The notes under the pieces were generated by a model, which worked only from the letters and a program-made list of their open reading frames with translations, made no database searches and had not been told where the DNA came from. From positions 12,924 to 76,923 of the forward strand of contig DAOUJJ010000011.1 in the NCBI GenBank assembly GCA_034422835.1: DNA of 64,000 nt. Reading direction: 5' to 3'. Below, piece after piece: positions 36,377-44,108 of this stretch. This DNA comes from VXMO01 sp034422835. Its GTDB lineage: Bacteria > Chloroflexota > Dehalococcoidia > UBA6926. The translations under genes were made by a program, and so were the position numbers. Position 1 is the stretch's first letter. Each line of letters begins with the position of its first letter.

Positions 36377-37458
36377 CAAGCCTCGAACAGTCTGAAAATG
36401 TCATGCTCCGCTGCGTTGGGGTGACGAAGCAGTACGCGCCCTCCGGCGCGGGGGCGCGCGATGTTTCCCTTGAGGTCACGGAGGGGCAGATTCTCGCGCT
36501 CGTCGGCCCAAGCGGCTGCGGCAAGACCACGCTGCTGCGCGTCATTGCCGGTCTTGAAAACCCTGACGCGGGGACTGTCGAGGTGGACGGCAAGACGGTC
36601 ACGGCGAAAGACGTCTTCGTACAGCCGGAATATCGCAGCGTGGGTTTCGTCTTCCAGGACTATGCCCTCTTTCCGCACATGACTGTCGCCAAGAACATCC
36701 TGTACGGACTGCCAAAGAACGCCGCCGGCCGTGAGGAGCGCATGGACGAACTGCTGACGCTCGTCGGGTTGAGCGGGATGCAGAACCGACGCCCCCATGA
36801 ACTCTCCGGCGGCGAGCGGCAGAGGGTGGCGCTCGCCCGCGCGCTCGCTCCTGCGCCAAAGATCCTGCTGATGGATGAACCGTTCTCAAATCTTGATCCC
36901 AACCTGAGCGCCCGCTTGCAGCTGGAGGTGCGTGAAATCCTGCTTGAGGCGGGCATCACGGTGGTTTTCGTGACGCACGATCAGGAGGCGGCATTGTCCA
37001 TGGGTGATGTCATCGCCGTCATGGATCGAGGACGCATCCAGCAGGTCGGAGCGCCGGACATGGCATTCCACCGCCCCGTCAACCGCTTCGTCGCCGCGTT
37101 CCTCGGAGAGGCCGACTTCATCCCGGCAGAGCCGACGGCAGTTGAATCACGAGTGTTGACGGAGCTGGGAGAGGCGGAGGTGACCGGCGGGTTGACGCTT
37201 GATGGCGAGGCCGACGTGGACTTGATGGTGAGGCCGGAAGACCTGTCTATCAGCGCGGATGATATTGGAAACGGTCGCGTCGTTGGGCGGATTTTCAGCG
37301 GGGCATTCTACGGATACAACGTGGAATTGGATTCCGGGGTTGTGTGCCGCGCCATGGCCTCCCATGCAAACGCCATCGAGGTGGGGGCGCGGGTGAGTCT
37401 TCGCATCACCGCAGGCCATCCCCTGCCCGCCTTTCCCCGAGAAGCACGCGAGTACTGA
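36373..37458 (+). CDS. fbpC: Ferric-iron ABC transporter, ATP-binding protein
   Basis: 361 residues. Walker A GPSGCGKTT, Q-loop FVFQDYALFPHM, signature LSGGERQR, Walker B ILLMDEPF and H-loop VTHDQEA are all intact. The C-terminal TOBE-type domain contains VRPEDLSI. The last third of that domain (37387-37436) is duplicated almost exactly at 39789-39838, beyond the next three genes. The protein ends PREAREY; the downstream copy would give PREPARSP. Confidence 0.93.
   Translation: MTSLEQSENVMLRCVGVTKQYAPSGAGARDVSLEVTEGQILALVGPSGCGKTTLLRVIAGLENPDAGTVEVDGKTVTAKDVFVQPEYRSVGFVFQDYALFPHMTVAKNILYGLPKNAAGREERMDELLTLVGLSGMQNRRPHELSGGERQRVALARALAPAPKILLMDEPFSNLDPNLSARLQLEVREILLEAGITVVFVTHDQEAALSMGDVIAVMDRGRIQQVGAPDMAFHRPVNRFVAAFLGEADFIPAEPTAVESRVLTELGEAEVTGGLTLDGEADVDLMVRPEDLSISADDIGNGRVVGRIFSGAFYGYNVELDSGVVCRAMASHANAIEVGARVSLRITAGHPLPAFPREAREY
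37387..37436. repeat. 50-bp direct repeat, left copy (in fbpC 3' end)
   Basis: Identical to 39789-39838 except for one C/T difference. The two copies bound the Mrr-XRE-ImmA-DUF3892 island, as expected of duplicated attachment or recombination sites. Confidence 0.9.
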
Positions 37459-37475
37459 ATGCAGTAAGCTGGCCT

Positions 37476-38429
37476 TTACGAGTCTCTATCCCTCTTTGCC
37501 CGCCAGCCTCGGCAGCGAATCTTTGAGCATCGCCATCTATCCTCATGAGTAATCATAAATCCGTCGCATACAAGGCATCTAGGAGAGGGATCTATACTAA
37601 ATCGGCCAGGCGCACGACCGCTTTCCACATTCATAGCAGCCTTCCGGCTCAAATGCACGAGGTCCGCTAAAGATACTAGGCGCATTCTTCGTGTCACTCC
37701 TGATAGCCAAATCGCTTCCTCAGTGAATCCTGAAGACGATACAAGAATCGCTTCGTTATAGTCTCTAAGAGAACGCCCAAGCCGTCGTGCCTTGGAACGT
37801 TGGTACACAGGCAACCGCTCCATCCGACGCACTTCGTCAAGATCATCAACATCTTTTCGGTCAATTGGTTTGCTATGTGCCTTGCACTGAACGACAGTGA
37901 TTATGTCATCAATAGTTAAGAGCAAATCAATACCACCATCCCCATAGGGATACGTAAGGCTTACGTCATAACCTAGATCGCTATACAGCAACCCCACTTC
38001 TGTCTCGAACTCTCGCCAGTCGAGTGAAAGCCAAAAGTCTTCATGAAATCGCTGTCTGGCTAAGCCCAGTCTATCCCTGTGGTTAATCTCTCCCAGCCGG
38101 CCCAAAAAGTCTTCCCGATCAGCCTTGTATTCTTTATAAGCCTGTTCGAATTGCTTGCTCTTTGCGATAATTGTTTCGGTCAACACAAGGGGCGTCTCTG
38201 TAGGTGTAGGTGCAGGAGGAGGATCAAATAACCAGCTCCGAATTTTCTCAATGATGCCCGTACCTTGAGGCTGCGGGGCTACCTGCGTAACTTCCTGCTC
38301 CTCGGGCTCCTGCACCTCATCTTTGTATACCCACTTCAAATAGAGTTTGTATTCTCGGTAAGTAAGGCCAAACCACCAAAGCGACGGTGGCATAGGAAGA
38401 TCAATATCCTCCTTGTCATAGACTCCCAT
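37476..38429 (-). CDS. Mrr-like restriction endonuclease with zinc ribbon
   Basis: 317 residues from ATG 38429, preceded by GGAGGAGAAGG. The Mrr_cat PD-(D/E)XK core is FETEVGLLYSDLGYDVS, then Asp168 in GDGGIDLLL and Gln181-x-Lys183 in VVQCKAHSK. A Pro-rich linker and a helical stretch precede it, and a C-terminal four-Cys ribbon (CLVCD...CSKIRC) follows. Mrr-family enzymes usually cut methylated or foreign DNA; no methyltransferase is next to it. It is divergent from the XRE gene across a palindromic operator. It is AT-richer than its neighbours (27 of 60 bases are G/C at 37921-37980). Confidence 0.85.
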   Translation of the reverse strand: MGVYDKEDIDLPMPPSLWWFGLTYREYKLYLKWVYKDEVQEPEEQEVTQVAPQPQGTGIIEKIRSWLFDPPPAPTPTETPLVLTETIIAKSKQFEQAYKEYKADREDFLGRLGEINHRDRLGLARQRFHEDFWLSLDWREFETEVGLLYSDLGYDVSLTYPYGDGGIDLLLTIDDIITVVQCKAHSKPIDRKDVDDLDEVRRMERLPVYQRSKARRLGRSLRDYNEAILVSSSGFTEEAIWLSGVTRRMRLVSLADLVHLSRKAAMNVESGRAPGRFSIDPSPRCLVCDGFMITHEDRWRCSKIRCRGWRAKRDRDS

Positions 38430-38487
38430 TACCTTCTCCTCCACCTAACCCAGCAACTCTCCATGCATTCTCGCCGGAACGGGGTGT

Positions 38488-38503
38488 TTGCGCAATTGCG
38501 CAA
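38488..38503. promoter_or_regulatory. Operator TTGCG-N6-CGCAA in the divergent promoter
   Basis: TTGCGCAATTGCGCAA is a perfect 16-bp palindrome between the divergent endonuclease and XRE genes. The same pattern recurs at 39444-39459 before the DUF3892 gene, so both are likely bound by the island's XRE protein. Confidence 0.65.
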
Positions 38504-38523
38504 CTTAATGGAAAATAGTGGGT

Positions 38524-38823
38524 ATGAGTGCCGCTGAGCCCATAGGTGAACGAATTAGGCACGAACGCTTGCAGCGGGACATGACTCAGCGTGAACTCGC
38601 CAACCAGGTGGGTGTCGGAGTACCCTACATATCCAAAATCGAGGCTGGTCGGGAGAGGCCGAGCGATGAAGTGCTACGCAAGGTAGCAGAGGTCTTTGAG
38701 TGGAACGTAGATGAGTTCCTTTTGGCTGCAGGGAGATTGCCTGCTGACTTGATAGATGAGTTCGCGTCTGACCCCCGAGCAGCGCTTGAATACCTGAGAA
38801 GGTGGAGGTCCACTGACAACTGA
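38524..38823 (+). CDS. XRE-family transcriptional regulator
   Basis: 99 residues from ATG 38524 (an in-frame GTG lies two codons earlier). An HTH_3 domain is seen at about residues 10-65 (ERIRHERLQRDMTQRELANQ, then PYISKIEAGRERPS). It is followed by a helical tail with LRRWRS. Its TGA overlaps the ATG of the ImmA-like gene, the usual XRE-ImmA arrangement, in which the peptidase inactivates the repressor. It probably binds TTGCG-N6-CGCAA in the island. Confidence 0.9.
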   Translation: MSAAEPIGERIRHERLQRDMTQRELANQVGVGVPYISKIEAGRERPSDEVLRKVAEVFEWNVDEFLLAAGRLPADLIDEFASDPRAALEYLRRWRSTDN

Positions 38824-39413
38824 TGCCACGCCGAACTTTTCCTCGCACAGACGAGCATCACGCAAAGGCCGCAACACAAGTGTTTTTGAAGCACTCAGCT
38901 ACGACTGGAACAACTATTGCGTTGCCGATACCGATTGAGATGATTATTGAAAAGACTTATGGCCTAACTATCTCGTGGGAGGAACTAAAGGAAGCCGAGG
39001 GCGAGAGTTTACTTGGCGCCCTAGCACCACGAGCCCGTAAGATAATATTGAATTCACGTCACCAAGCTATGTTCGAAGAGTTCATAGGGCCCGAGCGGTT
39101 CACGCTTGCCCACGAGTTGGCGCACTGGATCTACGACGCGGACTCGCCTGAACAACTAACGTTTGAACTGAACCAAGTGGATGAGGATATCCACTGTCAC
39201 CATCACGAATCACCGGGGCTAACAGAGACTCTGCGAGTCAGAGAGATGAACGCCAACAAGCTTGCGGCTCATATCCTGATGCCTGACAACCTGGTTATGC
39301 AGGCCTATCACGGCGGACAAATCTGTGATCTCACTGAAACCGCTCGAAATTGGGGGGTGTCTCGGACCGCGTTACAGATTCGCCTTGAGAGTATGGGCCT
39401 ATCACTGCTCTAG
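38823..39413 (+). CDS. ImmA/IrrE-family metallo-endopeptidase
   Basis: 196 residues. HELAH at residues 97-101 is the zinc-protease motif, and the downstream REMNANKLAAHILMP block is characteristic of the COG2856 family. ImmA-type proteases cleave their partner XRE repressor after a signal such as DNA damage; IrrE in Deinococcus works similarly. The start overlaps the XRE stop, so the two are co-translated. It is the likely switch for the island's endonuclease. Confidence 0.9.
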   Translation: MPRRTFPRTDEHHAKAATQVFLKHSATTGTTIALPIPIEMIIEKTYGLTISWEELKEAEGESLLGALAPRARKIILNSRHQAMFEEFIGPERFTLAHELAHWIYDADSPEQLTFELNQVDEDIHCHHHESPGLTETLRVREMNANKLAAHILMPDNLVMQAYHGGQICDLTETARNWGVSRTALQIRLESMGLSLL

Positions 39414-39443
39414 GATAGCGAGTCCGGAATCCGCTCTGAGGAC

Positions 39444-39459
39444 TTGCGTCATCACGCAA
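39444..39459. promoter_or_regulatory. Second operator TTGCG-N6-CGCAA
   Basis: TTGCGTCATCACGCAA shares both half-sites with the palindrome at 38488-38503. Directly downstream (39465-39490) is another inverted repeat, GTTATTG...CAATAAC, containing a further GCGCAA. These precede the DUF3892 gene. Confidence 0.6.
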
Positions 39460-39513
39460 CAATTGTTATTGTGTGTGTGCGCAATAACACAAAGATACTC
39501 TAAGGAGGGAACG

Positions 39514-39768
39514 ATGGCAGATCTACGGGTAACTATGACGGGCAAGACGCTGTCGGGAGCCATAACTTCGTTGTGCGGGGGATGGGGTCAGGCCGCTGTC
39601 TGGCAAGCGATCAATTACATTGAGTCTCATACGCATACATTCTATGTTCGAGATACATATGGGCAGAGGGCAGACATTCATGTGGTCAACGGCCCTCTAG
39701 GGAAGTACTTGCGTACTGACCCAAATTCGAGTTGCTCGGATAACCTACAGACCCTTCCCAATTGCTGA
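39514..39768 (+). CDS. DUF3892 small protein
   Basis: 84 residues from ATG 39514, which has a strong TAAGGAGGG site 4-12 nt upstream. The layout RVTMTGKTLSGAI, then AINYIESHTHTFYVRDTYGQRADIHVV and KYLRTDPNSS, ending DNLQTLPNC, matches the DUF3892 family (short all-beta proteins of unknown role). It is the last gene of the island and appears to have its own operator-containing promoter, shared in type with the XRE promoter. Confidence 0.7.
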   Translation: MADLRVTMTGKTLSGAITSLCGGWGQAAVWQAINYIESHTHTFYVRDTYGQRADIHVVNGPLGKYLRTDPNSSCSDNLQTLPNC

Positions 39769-39788
39769 GGCTCGTGTCCTTCTACAGC

Positions 39789-39838
39789 GCGCGGGTGAGT
39801 CTTCGCATCACTGCAGGCCATCCCCTGCCCGCCTTTCC
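39789..39838. repeat. 50-bp direct repeat, right copy
   Basis: Copy of the fbpC 3' end (49 of 50 identical to 37387-37436). In the fbpC frame it continues PREPARSP then stop, close to the real end PREAREY, so it may be the original gene end displaced by the insertion. Confidence 0.9.
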
Positions 39839-39850
39839 GCGGGAACCTGC

Positions 39851-39912
39851 CCGTTCGCCCTGAGCCTGTCGAAGGGTGAACCATCATGGTTCGACAAGCT
39901 CACCACGAACGG
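39851..39912. repeat. Inverted pair of REP-like repeats
   Basis: Two opposed units, one with CTGAGCCTGTCGAAGGGTG and one with GGTTCGACAAGCTCACC, each ending in CCGTTCG/CGAACGG. Further copies are at 43853, 47745 and 63730. Confidence 0.8.
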
Positions 39913-39923
39913 CACGGCCCACC

Positions 39924-39952
39924 TTGCCCCGCTGCCGTGCGCCGACTATAAT
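39924..39952 (+). promoter_or_regulatory. Promoter of the FmdB pair
   Basis: TTGCCC (39924-39929), a 17-nt spacer and TATAAT (39947-39952), followed by GGAGG and the ATG at 39976. Confidence 0.65.
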
Positions 39953-39975
39953 CCGCTACACGGAGGCACGGGACA

Positions 39976-40206
39976 ATGCCGATTTTCGAGTACGGATGCA
40001 AGACCTGCGGCAAAGACTTCGATAAGTTCGTTCGCGGGTACAACACCCCCGTCGGCGTGACCTGCCCCGTCTGCGAGAGTGAAGAGGTTGAGCGCAAGAT
40101 GTCCGCCGTTGGAGTGACGGGCGTCTGGCAGAGCAACGCTCCCCAGTTTGAGATGCCCAAGCCCCAGCGAGTGCGGCCGGACGACCCGTTCCGCTGCATC
40201 GCCTGA
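39976..40206 (+). CDS. FmdB-family zinc-ribbon protein
   Basis: 76 residues. The N-terminus MPIFEYGCKTCG and CPVCES give the four-Cys FmdB/Zn-ribbon_8 domain; the C-terminal half is short and Pro/charge-rich. These proteins are proposed regulators, but their function is unknown. A second member follows 48 nt later. Confidence 0.85.
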   Translation: MPIFEYGCKTCGKDFDKFVRGYNTPVGVTCPVCESEEVERKMSAVGVTGVWQSNAPQFEMPKPQRVRPDDPFRCIA

Positions 40207-40253
40207 ACCGGTTCGCAACGGGATCATTTCCGACGATACGGCGAGCCTGAACA

Positions 40254-40499
40254 ATGCCCCTCTTCGAGTACGAGTGCCGCGCTTGTGACGGTCATTTCGA
40301 GAAACTGACGCGCAACATCAACGCGGAGCCGGGCGAGGTTGCATGCCCCGGCTGCGGCTCCACTGATACGTACAAGGTTATCTCGCTGTTTGGCATGACC
40401 AGCGGCAGTTCGGATTCCGGCTTTGGTTTCCCCGGCATGGCCGGCGTTGGGGGCGGTCAAGCCGGGCACGCCCATACCCCCGGCGCCTGCTCCACTTGA
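40254..40499 (+). CDS. FmdB-family zinc-ribbon protein
   Basis: 81 residues. MPLFEYECRACDGHFEKL and CPGCGSTDTYKVISLFGM form the zinc ribbon; a Gly/Ser-rich tail with two His follows. It is paralogous to the preceding gene, likely by tandem duplication followed by divergence. It converges on the inositol-monophosphatase-like gene. Confidence 0.85.
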   Translation: MPLFEYECRACDGHFEKLTRNINAEPGEVACPGCGSTDTYKVISLFGMTSGSSDSGFGFPGMAGVGGGQAGHAHTPGACST

Positions 40500-40512
40500 C
40501 TCTAGTCGCCTA

Positions 40513-40529
40513 ACGCCCCGTGCGGGCGT
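40513..40529. terminator. Possible bidirectional terminator
   Basis: ACGCCC (40513-40518) pairs with GGGCGT (40524-40529) between two convergent genes. There is no clear T-tract. Confidence 0.3.
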
Positions 40530-40532
40530 GTC

Positions 40533-41357
40533 CTAGTATTGCCCCGGTGTCCAGAGATGCGTGGATGTCGTGGGGCGGCGAGTCATCAACTCCAGGATTG
40601 CGGCGTGGGTATTCGGTCCCGCCGCGATAACCCCATCAATCAGCGTGTCCCGTCGATTGAACTGCATCGGGCGTCCATCCGCGTCCGTCACCACGCCGCC
40701 CCCCGCCTCTACAAGCAGCGCGCCTGCGGCAACGTCCCACTCATTCTTCGGTTCAAGGCTGATAACGGCATCCGCCTTGCCCGCCGCGACGAGCGCCATC
40801 TTGTACGCGATGGAGCCGATCATCCGCACCTTGAACGGTTCGCCCCGAAAGCGATTCCACATACCCCACCGGACTTCGGTGCGCGAGGCAAGCACGGTGA
40901 CGTTGGACGTCAATTCCTCGTGGTCGCTCACACGCGCAGTTTCGCCGTTTAGCGTGGTCGTGCCGCCGCGTTCTGCCAGGTAAGCCTCATTCGCCCACGG
41001 GTTCAGGATCCCCGCGGCAGTGATTTCACCGTCCACAGACAACCCGACCGACACGCACCACTCGGGACGCCCTTCGAGAAAGCCTCGTGTGCCGTCGATG
41101 GGATCAACCACCCACACACGTTCCATGTCGATGCGATGGCCGTCATCATGGGTCTCCTCAGACAGCCACCCCTCGCCCGGGCGAACGAGCGCCTTGTGCA
41201 GCTGTTCATCAAGAGCGTGGTCGGCCTCCGTTACCGGGCCGTCCGACCCCTTATGCTGTACGTACACGGAGGACGGCGAGAATGTGCTCGCAAGTTCGGC
41301 GGACTCTTCCAGCGCGGCGGCAATCCGGCCCAGGTCAGACTCCATGCCGCTGGTCAT
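40533..41357 (-). CDS. Inositol monophosphatase family protein
   Basis: 274 residues from ATG 41357 (a second ATG four codons later is possible). The metal-binding motifs are GPVTEADHALDEQL, ETHDD and WVVDPIDGTRGF, with a C-terminal NEWDVAAGALLVEAGGGVVTD. Such enzymes hydrolyse inositol phosphate, 3'-phosphoadenosine phosphate or histidinol phosphate; which one is not decided here. It begins 28 nt after the VWA gene ends and is probably in the same operon. Confidence 0.85.
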   Translation of the reverse strand: MTSGMESDLGRIAAALEESAELASTFSPSSVYVQHKGSDGPVTEADHALDEQLHKALVRPGEGWLSEETHDDGHRIDMERVWVVDPIDGTRGFLEGRPEWCVSVGLSVDGEITAAGILNPWANEAYLAERGGTTTLNGETARVSDHEELTSNVTVLASRTEVRWGMWNRFRGEPFKVRMIGSIAYKMALVAAGKADAVISLEPKNEWDVAAGALLVEAGGGVVTDADGRPMQFNRRDTLIDGVIAAGPNTHAAILELMTRRPTTSTHLWTPGQY

Positions 41358-41385
41358 GCCGTAGTACGCGCGATGGAAACGGGCA

Positions 41386-43695
41386 TCAGGACGCGAGCGC
41401 GCTGCGCTTGTTGTTGAGATAGTCGACGAGCACGTACTGCCCCAGCTTGTCAGGCTGCGTGAAGAACGCGCGCCCACGATTGAGCCGCGTCATCTGCCGT
41501 ACAAAGTTGACCAGGTAGTACGCCATCTCCAGCATGAAGACATTGATGGTGATGCCCTCCTGCGTGCAGCGTTTGACCTCGCGCAGCGTCATGTCGATGG
41601 TGCGCTGGCTGGGCGGGTACGTGAAGTAGGGCGCGCCGCCCTCCAGGTGGGCCGTCGGCTCGCCGTCCGTGACCATGATCACCTGCCGCGTGCTTGAGCG
41701 GTGCTTGTTGAGCAGCTGGCGTGAGATCATCAGCGCGTGCTGCATGTTGGTGCCGGGGGAATAGCCGCCCCACGTCGCCTTGACCAGTTCATCGCCCTTG
41801 AGCTCCCATGCATAGTCGGCAAATCCCACCACGTACAGGTTGTCACGCGGGAACTGCATCTTGATGAGCGTGTGCAGGGCCAACGCCATGCGTTTGGCGG
41901 CGTCAAAGCTGCCGCTGATTGCCATTGACCGGCTCTGGTCCAGCAGTATCACCGTGCTCGCCTGCGTCAGCGCCTCGTCGCGATAGACCTCGAAATCATC
42001 GGGGGTAATTGTAAGCGGGGTGCCGGGGCCGCTCCGCATGACGGCGTTCTTGACCGTCCGCGACATGTGGACGTCAAAGTGGTCCCCGAACTCATAGATC
42101 TTCGTGGACTCCTCGTCCTTCTCGCCGAAGAGGCCGTTCTTGCGCATTTCATGCGCGCCGATTCCGGCGCTCCGCAGCCTGTTAAATATATCCTTGAGTG
42201 CCTTTTCACCGATCTTGCGGATGCCGCGAGGAGTCAGTTCCAGCTTGTCGCCATTCTTGCGGATATAGCCCGCCTTTTCGAGTTGCTCCTGGAGTTGGCG
42301 CAGCCAATCGAGGTCACGCGCGGCGTCCTCACCGACGAGATCCTCCACCTGATCTCGGTCTATTTCGTCGATGTCGCCACGGCGCTCGGCGGCGCGCAGT
42401 TGCGCCTCAAGATCATCGATCTGCTGAAGCTGGTCCATCAGGCGCATGGCTTCCTGCAGCGACAGCGACTCATCACCGGCGAACGGATAATTCTGCCGCA
42501 TCTCCTGCATGGGCATCAGGGATTCCATCAGCGATGAGAGTTCCGCCATTTCCTGCATCAGTTCAGGGTCGTTGAGCGCCGCCTCCATCGTTTCTTGAAG
42601 CTGTTGCCGCATGTCCTCCGGCAGGCTGTCCATCAACGACTGGAACTGTGACATCTGCTCCATCAGGCGATCCAGCAGTTCGTCGATGTCACGGGGCGGG
42701 TCGTCGCCGAACATGCTGCCCCACTTGTCCATGAATTCATCGAATTTGGGATCATTCCCCTGCGCATAGTCGCGCAACATGTCGTTCAGGTCGCGCATCA
42801 TCTGCCTGCTCGCTTCCATCTGCTCAGGCGTGATGTTCTGCATCTGCTGCATCATGTTCTGCATGTAGGACTGCGCGGCCTGTTGGCGGAGTGAATCCAG
42901 CAGCTCCTGGAATTTCTCTCGCGCCTCTTCGTCCATGAAGTCATAGTCGCTGAGTTCCTTGATGGCCCCGCCGGGATCGTTGGGCAGCGCGTCCATGAAG
43001 TCCATCTTGCGCTGGGCCATATTCTCCAGCGCCTGCGCCGTCATGCGGTCCATGCCCTGCCCGCGCTGTGAGCGCTGCCCCGCGCCCTGCTGCTGATCGC
43101 CCTGCTGGCCGCCGGACTGTTGGCCGGACTGTTGGCCGGACTGCTGCCCCGAGTCTGAATCCGCGTCGGAGTTTTCGCGGTCCTGGCGAGAACCGAGTTC
43201 CCGCTCAAGCTGCTCCAGGAATCGTTGAAGCTCTTCCTCCGCCGCCTGTCGACCTGAGCCGGGCTGCATGTTATCCGAGTCCTGTTGAGGAGATTGACCG
43301 TCCTGTGATTCCGATGGCGCATTGCCGCCGCCCTGCTCGGCATCAGGCGCATCCCGCATCGCATCGTGCGCTTCCTGCATCCGCTGTTCGAGGGTGTCCC
43401 GTTCCAGGTCGCGGATCTCTTGCAGTTTCTCGCGGATTCCGTCAAGAACGGAGTTGAGGTCATAACGGTCGAGGTAGTTCTGACGCTGTTGGCGGAGACG
43501 CTCCGTCATCTGGCGAATGCCATCGATGTTCCGTCCGTCCTGCATGTCATAGCCGCGCATCATCATGCGGCGCAGGGCGCGGCGGATGTCTCCGTGGGTG
43601 GCGAGGTCGTCTGAGATGGCCTCCATCAAGTCTTCCGGCGCGGCGCCGAAAGGCTCCTGCGTGTTATCCCATCGGCCGTATCTGAAAATCGGCAT
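41386..43695 (-). CDS. VWA-domain protein with Gln-rich central region
   Basis: 769 residues from ATG 43695 (MPIFRYGRWDNTQ). The N-terminal third is helical; about residues 140-230 is a low-complexity segment of Gln, Ser, Gly and Asp with repeated SGQQ units. A long Met/Gln-rich helical stretch follows. The C-terminal VWA domain has a DQSRS MIDAS motif in VILLDQSRSMAISGSF and VTDGEPTAH. Similar proteins usually pair with a MoxR/BchI-type AAA ATPase as metal-insertion or remodelling complexes; no such ATPase is nearby. Confidence 0.75.
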   Translation of the reverse strand: MPIFRYGRWDNTQEPFGAAPEDLMEAISDDLATHGDIRRALRRMMMRGYDMQDGRNIDGIRQMTERLRQQRQNYLDRYDLNSVLDGIREKLQEIRDLERDTLEQRMQEAHDAMRDAPDAEQGGGNAPSESQDGQSPQQDSDNMQPGSGRQAAEEELQRFLEQLERELGSRQDRENSDADSDSGQQSGQQSGQQSGGQQGDQQQGAGQRSQRGQGMDRMTAQALENMAQRKMDFMDALPNDPGGAIKELSDYDFMDEEAREKFQELLDSLRQQAAQSYMQNMMQQMQNITPEQMEASRQMMRDLNDMLRDYAQGNDPKFDEFMDKWGSMFGDDPPRDIDELLDRLMEQMSQFQSLMDSLPEDMRQQLQETMEAALNDPELMQEMAELSSLMESLMPMQEMRQNYPFAGDESLSLQEAMRLMDQLQQIDDLEAQLRAAERRGDIDEIDRDQVEDLVGEDAARDLDWLRQLQEQLEKAGYIRKNGDKLELTPRGIRKIGEKALKDIFNRLRSAGIGAHEMRKNGLFGEKDEESTKIYEFGDHFDVHMSRTVKNAVMRSGPGTPLTITPDDFEVYRDEALTQASTVILLDQSRSMAISGSFDAAKRMALALHTLIKMQFPRDNLYVVGFADYAWELKGDELVKATWGGYSPGTNMQHALMISRQLLNKHRSSTRQVIMVTDGEPTAHLEGGAPYFTYPPSQRTIDMTLREVKRCTQEGITINVFMLEMAYYLVNFVRQMTRLNRGRAFFTQPDKLGQYVLVDYLNNKRSALAS

Positions 43696-43828
43696 CGGAG
43701 CTACCCTCGTGGAACGCATTCGGCAGTGGTGATGGCCAAGCCGCCGGCGTCCCCTGTTCCCCATCGCTTGGCTTTCGGCCAATCATACATTGACAGCTAT
43801 CCCCCCGCCAAACCTCTACTCCCAAGCA

Positions 43829-43919
43829 CCCCGTTCCCACTGAGCCTCAACCCCCGTTCGCACTGAGCTTGTCGAAGTGTGAACATCCGACGCGGTTCGA
43901 CAGGCTCACCGCGAACGGG
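43829..43919. repeat. REP-like repeats upstream of 5S rRNA
   Basis: A degenerate half unit (43829-43850) followed by an inverted pair: CACTGAGCTTGTCGAAGTGTG and GGTTCGACAGGCTCACCG. Confidence 0.75.
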
Positions 43920-43965
43920 TAAACGCCCTACCCCACACGCCCATGATGCTGTACTATGGTCGATG

Positions 43966-44084
43966 TCCCGGTGACTCTGGCGAAGCGGACCCACCCGTTC
44001 CCATCCCGAACACGGAAGTGAAACGTTTCAGCGCCGACGATACTGGAGGGGCAGCCCTCTGTGGAAAATAGGTCGTTGCCGGGG
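43966..44084 (+). rRNA. rrf: 5S ribosomal RNA
   Basis: 119 nt. The ends pair (TCCCGGTGAC with GTTGCCGGGG), and the conserved internal CCCATCCCGAACACGGAAGT and GGTCGTTGCC blocks are present. A CTTTTTCTTT tract follows as a likely terminator. No 16S or 23S gene is adjacent. Confidence 0.93.
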
Positions 44085-44097
44085 CTTTTTCTTTGCC

Positions 44098-44103
44098 CAT
44101 AAT
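44098..44103 (+). promoter_or_regulatory. Putative -10 of the tRNA methyltransferase (leaderless)
   Basis: CATAAT ends 5 nt before the ATG at 44109, with no Shine-Dalgarno between. Confidence 0.35.
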
Positions 44104-44108
44104 TCTGT

